From the NCBI GenBank assembly GCA_905183005.1, contig CAJJDO010000132.1:124001-188000 (forward strand): DNA of 64,000 bases, written 5' to 3'. This stretch comes from Paramecium pentaurelia. Lineage: Eukaryota > Ciliophora > Oligohymenophorea > Peniculida > Parameciidae. This document shows, piece by piece, positions 23,601 to 35,946 of this stretch (the stretch's first letter is position 1; the number at the start of each line of letters is the position of its first letter). The notes under the pieces were generated by a model. The model worked only from the letters and a program-made list of their open reading frames with translations. It had not been told where the DNA came from and did no database searches. A program made the translations under genes and the position numbers.

Positions 23601-26600
23601 TGAAATAATTAATAGCAAATTAAATCATATATATCCATAAGTTAATGCTGGAGATATTAGTGTGAATACATTAAAAGAAATAAAAGTATTATTATTATAA
23701 AAGTGTAAACTACACTCTGAACGCGTTTCTTCTATGATAAAATATTTATTTTATTGTGCAGGCTTTTTAGGTATGACACTATTCTTTTTTAATTGGTTTT
23801 GTTAATTCACTGCTACTTCATTACATGATTCAATGACAGTATTTTTATTCATATTCTTATATACAACTCCTAATGCTTTAGTAATTGGATTAGCTGATTT
23901 ATAAACAAATCCATAAGTAAATACAACAATTCCTACATTATATGTAGATGGTCAAATCAGAACCAGAATGTTTGGATTTTATTATTTAATAGAAGCATTT
24001 TTGGAATCACTTTTATCAGCAGCCTTCACTTTTTATTCATGTACTTATATGGTTAATTATTCTTGGACTAATGATGGTATTCAGAGTGATTTATAAATGG
24101 TAGCAACCAGTATCATTTATATTGTAATCATAGTATCCACATTAAAAGTCTTATTTAGATTGATCTAACATAATGTACATATTGTAATTATTATATGTTT
24201 ATTCACATTTGGATTATTAGTTGGTTTTGTATTTCTTAATTTCAGAGGATAATTCAGTGATATTGATTACTAAGAAATAACTTATCAATTATTCACTAGA
24301 TATAATAGTATAGTTGGAATGATATTTTGCTTATTTGGATGTTTCTTTATCAAGTATTTCCTTAATGATTTCATTAAATTAAATTTATTTCCAACTGCCT
24401 ATGAATAATTTGCATTTATTAATAAAGATGGTACATAATGGGAAGATACTACATATTTACAAATAATCAATTAATGTTTAGATCAAAATTTGTAAATATT
24501 GTATTTATATTTAGAAATGTCTCTACAATCATAAAACATGTATTTATTGATTGTTCTACCGCATCTCCTTATATTTCAGAAATGCTTAATCCTGGAGACA
24601 CTAAAGTAACTGAAATGAAACTTAAACCTTGGACATTAGAAATGAAGGAATTAGTCCTTGAATAAAAGTTCCTTGCTCATAAATTATCTCAATCACTCAA
24701 TCATTTACGTTTTTTCTTAGGCATTTTACTACTCTATTTCATAGCATATTGTTTAACTGATTTTTTTATTAATGATCTTAGAGTATATACTGGAGTCTAA
24801 TATTTAATTATCTTTGCTATTGTAGTACTAATTTTATTGTTTACATGTACATCTATTATGGAATAAGAATACTACACTTATTCTCATTTAACTGTTTTAA
24901 TAATATTTGTAATTAAAGTTGCAATTGATTGGTTATCAAATGATTTAACTATTACTTTATCTGCAACATTAGTAATACTATTTAGTACATTCAATTCTAT
25001 GAATATGACTGTCATTCCTATTATGTTATACAATATCTGTTATTTAATACAATTAATTGTTAGAATATTAATTATTGTAGTATCTACTGATTTAAGTACT
25101 TCAAATGGAACATATTCATAAAGTAGGATATCTATATATGCTGCTAGTACTTAAATATTATTAGTGATTAGTATTACTATTAGATTTTTATTCACTTATT
25201 ATAAATCAATTAAACATAGAAGAAATGATTATTTAGCAAAATATGCAATTGAATAAGATAATATGATTGCATTAGATATTTTGAGTATTCTTGTTCCTAG
25301 ATTTGTTAGAGAATAAATATCAACTGGAATTTATTTAATGTAATTAGCTTAAGATGATGTATCAATCTTATTTGCTTATATTTGTGATTTTGATACTATA
25401 ATGAAAGAAGAAGGTAAAAATGTAGTATTAATGTTGGATTCTTTATTTAGATCATATGATAATTTATGTATTGAACATGGAGTATAAAAGATAGAAACTG
25501 TAGGATACACTTATATGGCAGCTACAGGAATTAAAGCTTGTGAATAAAATATGGCTGTTCATGTAATAAGAACAGAAAAAACAACTAGATTAATCAATAT
25601 GGCATTTGATATGATGTAATAAGTATAAGGTAGAAAATATGGAAAGGGAAATCAGATAGAAATGAAGATTGGAATACATGTTGGAAGAGTTATTGCTGGT
25701 GTGATTGGACATCATAAACCATAATTTTCATTAATAGGTGATCCAGTAAATCAAACAAGTAGAGTAGGTTCTACAGGTGATACTGGTGAAATAACTTTAA
25801 GTGAAGAAGCTTTTAAATAAGCTAGACATGGAATAAAATATTACTCAAAAAAATAAAAGGAAGCTAAAGGATTAGGAATTATAGATACTTATCAAGTATT
25901 TAAGACTAAACCAATAGGTTATTAGATACCTAAGGCATTTATATTGTGGCAGAATTGTACAAAGATTGTTGTAAAAGATTTAAGATAATGGAAGAGTCAA
26001 AGGTAAATAGTATCAAAAAAAGGTCAATTCTTATCTTCATTGTAAAACTCAATTTCTGTGGATAATAGAAAATTATTAAATAGATTAGAAACATCTCCAA
26101 AAAGCTAACTACCAGTTTAATTTTTTATGTAATAAAATTCACCTTAAGAGGCAGATAATAAATCTAGATTAAGTTTGCTAGTTCAACCAACTGATTCATT
26201 ATTGTTAGATGAATCTGTTTTTGTTACAAATGAAAAAGAGGATAAAGATTAATTAGATTTAATAAGACCCAATATTATTTTGGATATACCTGAAAATGAG
26301 ATAAAAGGGAATTTCATTTAGATATTAAAAGAATAGAATATTTAGGAATCTAAAGTTGCTATGGTATTTTTATGGATCACCTACTTTGTAATCACATTGT
26401 TATCTATAATAGTTCGCAAACTATTCAAATAAGATCTTCTAATTTTTGTTTTAAGAGTACTAATTCCATTATAATCTAGGCAATATTTTTATTTTTGTTA
26501 ATCGTGTTATTCCCTATTTTATCCAAAGGTTATAGGAATCTATTAGTGAATCTCATGTATTTCCTCTTATTAATATATGCTGTTTTTACAGTATTATATT

Positions 26601-27638
26601 AAGCATACCTAACTGACAATTCTGAAGTTGCTATCATATGTCTTTTAGAAATACTTTATATAATGATTGTAACATGTTAATTGAAGATGTTTACTTTCTT
26701 TTAAGTGATCATTTATATGTTGATAATGTTAGGGTTGTTCTTGGCCTTTTACATTGCTTCAGATTTAGTAACTCATTTTGCAATCTTTTATATTTGTTGT
26801 TGTATGTTAATTCTTTTATTGGGTTATTATTGGGCTATGAGTGAATAGATTCAAATGTTTAACAATCTTTAAATTAATGAAGATAAAAAAGTCAAATAAA
26901 TTAATTTGGTGAGTCAATTATTACCAATGCATTCTTATTTAAAAATGAAAAATAATTCAATACATGACAAGAGTGATTTCATAGATGAATTTGAAGATGT
27001 CACTTTATTATTTGCAGATATCAAAGGATTTACTGAATATTCTCATACTTAAACACCAGAAGGAGTTGTGACCATGCTTAGAAATCTATTTACAGAATTC
27101 GATAAATTATGTTAAAGATATAATGTATATAAAATGTATACAATTGGTGACTGTTATGTTGTTATGGGATTCACTAACAGTGCTAAAAGAAATGTAACAA
27201 TCATATTTATTTAATTAGCCTATTTAAGAAGCCATTAATACTGTTAAAATGGGATTTCAGATGGTTGAGATCGTTATGTAAGTAAGATAAAAGATTAAAT
27301 TTGAAAAACTTAATATGAGAATAGGCATTCACACAGGTCATGTTATAGGTGGCATTATAGGAACAGATATTGTCAGATATGATATTTATGGTAAAGATGT
27401 TTCAATAGCTAATAAGATGGAAAGTAGTGGAGAAGAAGGCAGAGTACAAATTTCATAAACTACTAAATAAATGATTGAAAGAGCTGAATAAAATCCATTT
27501 AAATTCAAATTCCATCATGTATAAATTAAACATATATTATAGGATGTTGAATTAAGTAAATTTAACATGAGTACTAAAGGTTATTTAGTAGAATGGGATA
27601 TGATAAAAGAAGAAGCCATTTATGAATAATAACAGTGA
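20650..27638 (+). CDS. P4-type ATPase / guanylyl cyclase fusion protein
   Basis: About 2,305 aa; introns 24492..24514, 26457..26479 and 27194..27218. Residues 1-1270 are a P4-ATPase (lipid flippase) unit: phosphorylation motif DKTGT (Asp407), LSGDQ, and GDGYND near 968. The A-domain motif, usually DGET, reads DGKS at 185-188, so the dephosphorylating Glu is replaced by Lys. Two six-helix membrane blocks each precede a class III cyclase domain. Domain 1 (about 1560-1730) is C2-like: KIETVGYTYMAA carries Glu where adenylyl cyclases have Lys, and VNQTSRV keeps Asn/Arg, but the metal motif reads FAYICDFD. Domain 2 (about 2095-2270) is C1-like with FADIKGFT and GDCY. This matches the known ciliate/apicomplexan membrane guanylyl cyclases, with swapped catalytic halves. 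Confidence 0.95.
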
Positions 27639-27835
27639 TACTTACATATTTTAAATTATTAATATTTAAAATTATTCCATTTTATTTGAATCCGACCAAT
27701 AATATGTTATCTTATTTTTTACTTAAAAACTTAATTGAAAATTTAAGTACATCTTACTCTATTAATGTTTATTTAAGAAAATAAGAGTTGGATTTGAATT
27801 AATTAAAATCTTCATATAAAACTAATAAAAAAAAC

Positions 27836-28144
27836 TCATGCTCCAAAACCATAAAGTGTTCTTCCTTATCTCTTTAATGAATAAACAACATCCATGACTG
27901 TTACAGTCTTTCTTCTTGCATGTTCAGTGTATGTGATTGCATCTCTAACAACATTTTCTAAGAAACTCTTTAAAACATTTCTTGAGTCATCATAAAGGAA
28001 TGATGAAATTCTTTTTACTCCACCTCTTCTTGCTAATCTTCTAATTGCTGGTTTTGTAATTCCTTCAATTGAAGCTTTATTTGGTTTTCTAGCATGTCTT
28101 TTAGCACTGACTTTGCCAATTCCCTTTCCTGATTTTCCTGCCAT
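27836..28144 (-). CDS. H4: Histone H4
   Basis: 102 aa, no intron, ending TLYGFGA-TGA. The core [19 protein letters not shown] and [20 protein letters not shown] is H4 beyond doubt. The tail ([20 protein letters not shown]) has acetylatable lysines, but compared with animal H4 it is two residues shorter at the N-terminus and has one extra residue after His18. Several core positions (SSFLYDD, NVLKS, VVYSLK, terminal Ala) also depart from the usual. The TGA stop and internal TAA=Gln (in LKRQGRT) show the ciliate code directly. Confidence 0.97.
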
Positions 28145-28770
28145 TTTCTCTCTTTTATTATATTTGAAATTAATGGAAATAAAATTAAGAGGTTGTATAT
28201 TGTAATTTTAAATCCGAATATTCATAAATCAACCAATCATAATTTTTATTTAGAAAACTTAATATAAATATCTCTATGTTACAATTCATTAAATAATAAT
28301 ATAATAAACAAGAATTAAATTTATGAATTTCTTAGTTTCTGAATTTCTACTTATTTTCTTCTTATCTTTTTCTATTCATTAGATAAACTCCTTATTAAAT
28401 TATGTTTTCAAAGATAATTTCTTATATATTAAAATAAACTATAATATTAATTATATTTATTTTAATCTTTAAGTTATTTATGATTATCTATAAATAAAGG
28501 AGTTACAAATACCACATTCTAGGCTAATCATAAAAATGTTTGTAATTTTTTATTTGATTTTATTTAGTAATTATAAAGAAAATGATTAGAATTTATGTTA
28601 TTTAAAGTATTCATTTATTAATTTAGAGATATATGAATATAATTTTAATTAGTCATTCATCATCTTAGATAAATTAAAATAATTGATTCAAATAAAATAA
28701 AGAATACTATAATATCCCTCATTTAATATTGTTATTACTATTTAAATTATTTAAAATAATTTTATTAATA
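28145..28770. other. Intergenic region upstream of H4
   Basis: About 625 bp between the divergent H4 and coiled-coil genes. A plus-strand TGA-free frame (28323..28814) exists but overlaps the next gene's start and has no recognisable content. Presumably holds the H4 promoter. I cannot name a motif. Confidence 0.5.
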
Positions 28771-30934
28771 ATGTCCAATAACACACTAAAAAAATGGATG
28801 GAATAATTTAATGATCTCTTAAGTGATCTATCCAAAAAACTTCAAATCTCTTATGATAATAGTGCAAAACAATAACTAAAAACAGAGGAAGGGACAAGTA
28901 ATGATTGGATTAAATATTTGCCATTAAATTAACTTACTTTTGATAATCAAGATGTTTATAGAATGAAATACATAAATGATAGATTTGTTTTAAGCTAATT
29001 CATTTTCTAATAAAGATATGATGAATAAGAATATTAAGTTAAATTATTGAATAGTTTCTCAGAAACAGAAATATAGCAAGAATAATATAGAAATTCAATT
29101 TTTGAGTTCTAAATGATTGATAATAAGGCTCTTCTTTTAAGTAATAATTCTTATTTAATCAATAGTAAAATAATCAATCAAGACAAATAATAATCGAAAT
29201 GATTAGTAATCAGTACTTTTGATCAAAGAAGTTTATGCTGGATTTATTCATGATGATAAGCTGTATCTTTTCCTCATAAAAAACATCAACCTATGTTAAT
29301 AGGCGGGATTTCATCCTCTAAATTCTAATTATTTAGTTCTTCTATAGGCATCTCAAGAATTGAATAGATAACATACACATTAGAAGTATTATAATATATT
29401 ATAAATTCTAGAGAATAATATTTCTTAGTTTATGAAATAAAAGATCTTAGACAACCAATAGTAAGAATAAATTTGAATTCTGCTATGAATGGAAATGCAT
29501 TAGCCTTTTCTTTTGCTTCAATAGAGGATCCTAATTCATTCCTCATATATTTTTTAAATAATTTAGGAATCATTTATTATTATGAATTAATTTTACCAGA
29601 TATGACTTTCAGATTATAAACTAGGATGTATTTATAGGCATCAAAATAAGAATTGGTTCAGTTTGTAAAAGAGAAATCAGAAAAGGAATTCAAAATCAAT
29701 TATAATATAACTACATAGGATGATTATCAAAAAGGAAATATCAAATTTTAATCATTTTAAAATATAAATTACTAATTACCTAAAAGTAATTATGTTTTAT
29801 TTCAAAAAATGGTTATAGTTGATTATTATTTATTCTTTATTATTTCTAAACAAAATAATGAAGATTTAATTGTTTAAGTAGTGATTGGAAAAGATTTCTA
29901 AAGACTTTATGAAATATATTAAGATGAAATAAAATTCTAAAAATAAATTGAGAATGATATTTTAATATCACATTCACGTAGAAATGACTAACCAAAAATT
30001 GTATATTCTAGTGAAAATGTTACTTATGTTGTTTAAAATTAATATGATTTACCTAATAGACATTAATTACTATTTTTGTATCATAATTCATTAATTTCAA
30101 TTGATTTTTCAAATGTAGTTCAATATAAACAAGATTAATCTCCAATAAATGTTACTTGTATTGATTTAATACCATTTTTATGCAATGATAAAAAATAATA
30201 AGAATAATTTATCCTTTAAGTTTTATGTTTGGATCTATATAAATCTAAATAATTGTTATTAAGAACTGCAAATAAAGATTAAAAATAAACATTTCAAATA
30301 ATACCACAAAAATTACTATTAGGTTTGACAGAATCTAATTAAGAAATCAATAAAATTACCTTAGATTTTTATTAAGAATAAAATGTTTATTTAAATAATA
30401 AAAAGATTTTATAAGAATTCAAGTAATAACTTACAGATTTCAGTGAGAAGAAACTTCCATCATGCAAAACAGAAGATGATATAATATCTATTAATTAGAA
30501 TCTATCTAATACGTTTCAATAATAAATCAAAAAAGTAGCTGTAAAAATCAAATTAGAATCTGAAAATGTATTAAAATTTATAATTAACCTAGATGGAGAA
30601 TGAAATTAAATTTAAAAATAATGCAGACCTAACTTAATAAGAAGAAAGGAATCTATTTCTATAAAAAAAGATTTCAGAGAAAAATGAAAAAATAAATTCT
30701 CTTCTTGAAAGATTGTAATCAATACCTTCTGCAGTGATAAGATAATAATTAATCAATTAACAATAATAATCTGATTTAGAGTAATTTCAAATATAATTTG
30801 ATCAAATTCAAGAATAAATCAGATCAAATAAACGATAATTGGAAGATTAAATCTAAGTAAGCAATCGAACAAAATAAGAAATCGAAGCTATATAATCAAA
30901 TCTGATTTAGTAAATATTATAAAAAAAAGAATGA
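28771..30934 (+). CDS. Large protein with C-terminal coiled coil
   Basis: About 688 aa if three introns are removed: roughly 42 nt near 29160-29205, 30 nt at 29231..29260 and 25 nt near 30570. The first is longer than usual, so the 29.2 kb junction is tentative. The middle is beta-rich with repeated short strands (SFLIYFLNNLGIIYYYEL, YVLFQKMVIVDYYLFFIIS), suggesting a propeller. The last 110 residues are coiled coil (FLQKKISEKNEKINSLLERL). A propeller followed by coiled coil recalls Nup88, but I could not confirm any signature and leave it unnamed. Confidence 0.6.
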
Positions 30935-31370
30935 TTTTGATAAATCTTAAATATTTTGAATTATTCATAATAAATTTCTTTTCTTTGATTTTGGATAAAT
31001 AATTTCTAGTTTTTTATTAAAATTAAAATTCTTATAAAAATAAAAATTGATCAATAATTACAAATTTAAGTAAAAAGTTAACTATTAATGGAGAATAACC
31101 AAATATTAGTATTTTTTATAATTAACATAAATCAACTATTTATTATAAATGTAGAACATAGTATATGACATTTTTTTTTTTTTAATGAAATGAAGTTGTA
31201 ATAAAATGTAAAAATAATATAACTAAAACTTTGTGTTGTCAGAATAAGGTTTAAAAAATTGATAGAAATGTTCTTGTTTTGAATTCAAAATGATTGTAGA
31301 TTATACTATAAATCATGATATTACGTATATGCTTAAATTAAATAAATAATTCCTCAACTAGTGATTTATT
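30935..31370. other. Intergenic region
   Basis: About 435 bp, AT-rich, with a 14-base T run near 31170. I see no gene in it. Confidence 0.5.
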
Positions 31371-32921
31371 ATGCAAACAAGAAATTGGGAGAGCAAGAAA
31401 CTTTTACTAAATAATCTATAGAGCAAAAATATACTAAGTAAAAGGATTTTTAAGTGTATTTGTAAGATAAAAAAAAAAGTGTCCAGTAGGTTTCTGATAA
31501 GAATAGAAATTTTTTCTCTAATTTTTTAACCTTTTACGAATAAAATCAAGATAAAGAAATTCCTGCAATCGAGTATTAAGCATTTATATTTAGATTTGTC
31601 TAAGAATAATTACACGTATAAGAACTTTTTACAAATGAATAAATATTAGAATTGTAATCAGAATTATCTAAGTAATGGCTTCCAAAGATTAAAAAAAATT
31701 GGACAGAGGAAGATAAATAAATTCTGATATGGATTGTATTAAAAATCTGTTCAAGAGACAACATAAACATTAGAAAAATTGTATAATGATTGATTTATAA
31801 AATAGCCAATCAAAGTGTGGGAAGAAGTAGAGCAATTAATGAGTAGGAGGACTGTAGAATTATGTAAACATAAATGGAATGATCTATTGAAATTATCTTT
31901 GTAATAAACACCTTGGACACAAGAGTAAGATGAATAATTAATATAATTGATAAAGTATAATATAAAATTAGCTTTAGTTAAAGCAAAGAAGATGGTATGT
32001 AGAATAAATGGTGTAATATTGCTAATTTATTAAATATACAATTTAAAGATTCTCCAAGAACAGGGAAGTAATGTAGAGAGAGATGGAATAATCATTTAAA
32101 TCCTGAGATAAATAGACATCCTTGGAATATGCAAGAAGATATTGAATTGTTAGAATTAGTCAAAAAGAAGTAAAAGAGATGGGCATTAATCTCAAAGATA
32201 TTAAAACCAAAAAGAAGTGAAAATGCAGTAAAAAATAGATATAATTGTTTATTGAAAAAAAATAATTGTTAATCTGTGAATGTCTTAATAGATATATTGA
32301 AAAAAAAATATAAATCTGAAAATCCTACTATTACATTTTAAACAGTTAAAAGAAATAAAATAACACAAATAAAGTAACAAGTTTAAGAACCATAAAATTA
32401 ACAAGTTAATAATATGAGTGAATTCAGTATCTAACAATTTGAAATGGTTGATACAAACCAATTTAAATATCTAACTCCTGCTTTTTATGATTCCAAGACA
32501 TAATCTATATATATAAGCAATAAACCATAATTGATATCTTACTTAAGTAATCAAATGATAAAAATTGAAAGTTAATAAAATATCTAAAATTTTGATTAAC
32601 ATCATTAATAACATGATTTATCAAATTAAATGAGTGGTTTATTAAATTTAGTAGATTCAACTAACTTTGCAAAGTATGTACCTAATGTTTTTGCATAACC
32701 AATTCAATAAGAAAAAAAGTATATTTAATATTTATATTAATTAAAGATCATAATTTAATATTCCAGGAGTACAAAATGAATAAATTAATTAAGAAAAGCT
32801 AATTTAAAATAAAAGATGTAGTACTTTCTCATTTTTTACTTCCAAATTGGTTACATCATAAGATTTAAAAAATAAATTTATTATAGATTAAGAAGAAAAT
32901 AACTAATAAATAAGTAAATGA
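31371..32921 (+). CDS. Myb-repeat DNA-binding protein
   Basis: About 480 aa, with four introns (29, 25, 26 and 28 nt) and exon sum divisible by three. Three Myb/SANT repeats: NWTEEDKQILIWIVLK with RRTVELCKHKWNDLLKL; PWTQEQDEQLIQLIKYN with RTGKQCRERWNNHLNP; PWNMQEDIELLELVKKKQ with SENAVKNRYNCLLKK. The second and third follow the R2R3 pattern closely; the first is more divergent. The N-terminus is helical, and the long C-terminus is Gln/Asn-rich as in many ciliate transcription factors. Not a close copy of the Myb at 16021. Likely nuclear. Confidence 0.85.
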
Positions 32922-32972
32922 ATAATTTATATTTATGAATTATTAATTAATTTAATATCAGTAAAAATGAAT

Positions 32973-33757
32973 TCATAAAGTTTCTTTTGTTTCACTAAAT
33001 TTATGTTCTGTAAGGAGTGTTGATTCATACATATCTTCTACAATTTCTGGAAAAATGAACAATTTTGGTTTTGGTCTATAATTTTTTTAGGGTTCTCCAC
33101 AATCTTAATAATTATTATAAAATTTATACTTTAATTTTTACAATCAATATTATTATAGGCAAATTTAGTTTGTTATTCTTTTGCATTCAAGATTGATTAT
33201 TGTATCATTTATGATCCAAAACTATTTGATTGCCCAAAAGTAAAATGACTTTATGAAGATGAGAAACTTATTGATTCCAATTATATGTTTATTTATAACT
33301 AATTTTAATGAAAGAATGTTTATTAATCTTTAGATTCATAGGATTATTACATTTTCTATTCTATCATAAATTAAGGTATATGTTATTTAATGAAGTAATT
33401 TTATGTATCAAAATTCTAATTATGAAATGTTGGAGTTGATATAGGTTGATTCTATCTCTAGGAGGTTGTATTATTATAATTAGTTTTTTATTATGGAAAT
33501 ATTAATTACATTCTTTGTAGGTTCAATTCTTGTTATTTGTAATTTTATTTTTAATTTCTTAATTCAATTAGTTTTTTAAGTAAAATTAATCTCAATGGTT
33601 CTTTATTATTTTATTCTAAAGATAAAAAGTGTTTTCTTAAAGAAGCAATAATTTCACTTGTCTCTTCATATTCTTTATCTTTTGAGTCTTTATCAGAAAC
33701 TTAAGATGAAGTAAATATACTTCTTAAAATATATTTTAACTTTTCAAATAAGTTCAT
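32973..33757 (-). CDS. Gln/Asn-rich hypothetical protein, 252 aa
   Basis: One intron (33104..33129) that corrects the frame near the C-terminus; exon sum divisible by three. The N-terminal 80 residues are helical and charged (MNLFEKLKYILRSIF, EIIASLRKHFLSLEQ), the middle is Gln-rich low complexity, and the C-terminus carries IFPEIVEDMYESTLL. Convergent with the Myb gene. No family recognised. Confidence 0.6.
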
Positions 33758-34066
33758 TAAATTTAAATTTGATGTGTTTTTGTTTTTTATTAATAAAATT
33801 ATGAAAAATAATTCAATTTAATCTAATAATAATTATTCTTACATCATATTTTAAATTATATTTCCATGATAATATAATATTTTAAACATACTTAACAATT
33901 TAATGTGTTATATAAAATTTATATTAACTGATAATACTCATCAAGTTCTTTGTAAAAATAGAATGAATATTGTTTATTTATATAGAAATATAGGTTCTTT
34001 TAATGATGTTAGAATATCATAGATTTTTAATAAAAGCATTATTAAAACATTTTTGAAGTTTTAATA
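33758..34066. other. Intergenic region
   Basis: About 310 bp between divergent genes; AT-rich, nothing recognised. Confidence 0.5.
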
Positions 34067-34892
34067 ATGAACTCGGTTAGATAGAGAGAGAATAGAAAGC
34101 TTTCATAAAGTCAAAGGAGTTAAAACTATAATCTACCTATAAGAGCTTCATCATAATTTAAGTAATTATTTAATGAATTAAAAGAATCCATCATTTACCA
34201 AGCATATCAAGCAATTCTACATGTTGTAGTAATTCATGTACATCAAGTCCACCTTAGAGTTGTTCCAAATTAGATGAGGATAATGTAGAGAGTATAATAA
34301 GTAAAGATTATTATAGATATATTGGTTTCTAAAAATACATGTTAAGATCCTCTTAGTTGTTTCAACTATGATGATTTCAAAGGAGTACTACCTGTAACTA
34401 TTAATGGAATAAAAATTCTGAAAATTGATTGGAGTTATTTTACAGCATCTCCAAATATGTAATCTCCATGGAAAGCTCATTGTTTTTGGACTGTTGGATA
34501 TACATTTGATATCAATATGAGGAAGATGAAGAGATCATAGAATATAAGATATCGTCTAATTATTCAAAGTTGGTGTTGCTTAAATAATAAATCTTGGGTA
34601 AAAAACAAATGGGATAGATTATTAGAACATGAAACTGGACATTATCTAATTGGATGTTTATGTGCTTTAGATTTTAAATAAAAGTAATTATATCAATAAA
34701 CAGTAAAATAGAGCAGACAAATTCAAATATACTAAGAATTATCGAATGGAATGCACTAAGTTATTTCAAGATACATTCTAGTTTTATTTGCAAATGGAGA
34801 AACAATATGATGAGGAAACTAATCATAGTCAAAATGTAGTAAAACAAAAAGAATGGAATTAATTCATTAAATAAGAACTTCTTAAATATTGA
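34067..34892 (+). CDS. DUF922-like putative zinc metalloprotease
   Basis: About 250 aa after removing three introns (23, 22 and 28 nt); exon sum divisible by three. The N-terminal third is Ser/Cys-rich (SISSNSTCCSNSCTSSPP). The C-terminal part has the layout of the DUF922 family: an entry strand (LKIDWSYFTASP), aromatic strands with WTVGYTFDI, then the helix WDRLLEHETGHYLIGCLCAL with an HExxH-type zinc motif, and a tail with YDEETNHSQN resembling the family's third-ligand region. DUF922 proteins are known mainly from bacteria. No signal peptide seen. Proteolytic activity is inferred from the motif only. Confidence 0.7.
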
Positions 34893-35056
34893 TACAATCA
34901 TGTTTCTCAATTAAATTATTTATTATATTTACTTATTATATATGATACTAATAAATATATAATTATAAATCTATAGATAATATATAATTACATCAATACA
35001 ATCATTAATATTATTTTGAATTCCAATATAAATTAAAACAATAATAATTCATTATT

Positions 35057-35858
35057 ATGTTCAAAGAAATTAAATAAGAATTGGCTTAAAAATATAAACA
35101 ATTAGAACTTGATTAAAATGAAATAATGCAGAAATTATAAGCTTATAAAGAGACTGCATAAAACTTAAATGTTGATAACACATCATTATTGATTGATGAT
35201 GTATAAAACTCATCTCTACTATTACTTTCAAATACATAAAGAGATATAACAGATAAAACAATTACTGAATTAAAAAAAGCATTAGAAGAATGTGAAAGAG
35301 ATAGATTGAATAAAATTGAATAAATTAACGAATTAAAAAAATTAAATTAAAAATTATATGAAGAGTTGAATGTTGTAAAAAACAATAATATAAAGACAAA
35401 TAAACTTTTAAATAATATTACAATGTAAAAGGAAGAATTATTGAATTAAATAAATATGATAAAAAAACATAAATCAATAGATTCATCCTTTTATTAAACT
35501 TCCATTACTGATATTACGAATCAAGATATTTCAATTCAAATGAATAGAAAAAAATCAATGTCACAATATGAAACTACTGATTAAAAACAATTAAAATAAT
35601 ATAAAAAGTTTACAGATTGTGTTAAAGATATGATACTTAAATTATAACCAAAATTATATGATAGTATAAATTTTAAAATATTTTTTAGATTAGAATGTAT
35701 CATTATCTGATGCTTGGAAATGGTTAAAGATTATTATAAATGACTATGTACAAATTGCTAATACTATAAAACAATTAAAATAGATTCTTAATGTAGAATA
35801 ACCTTACATAGTTTTGGAAGTTCAATAATTAATTAACATGATTGTTTATAAATAATGA
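35057..35858 (+). CDS. Coiled-coil protein, 258 aa
   Basis: One 25-nt intron near 35663; exon sum divisible by three. Residues 1-40 and 70-150 are strongly predicted coiled coil by heptad content (LKKALEECERDRLNKIEQ). The C-terminal 60 residues are more ordered (VSLSDAWKWLKIIINDYV). Common in basal-body and cortical proteins of ciliates, but no family recognised. Confidence 0.65.
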
Positions 35859-35946
35859 TTCATTATCACAAATAAAATGAATATTTTTTCTTCTATTTCT
35901 ATTGAAAATAATCAAATACATTAATTTAAATAATCAAAATTCAAAA

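Noticed and set aside
28323..28814. TGA-free frame of 163 codons upstream of the coiled-coil gene
   Set aside because: Overlaps the start of 28771..30934, has Ile/Asn/Tyr-biased composition expected of random AT-rich DNA, and no motif beyond a weak hydrophobic start.
28771..30934. Naming the coiled-coil gene Nup88
   Set aside because: Only the general propeller plus coiled-coil outline agrees; no signature residues could be verified by eye.
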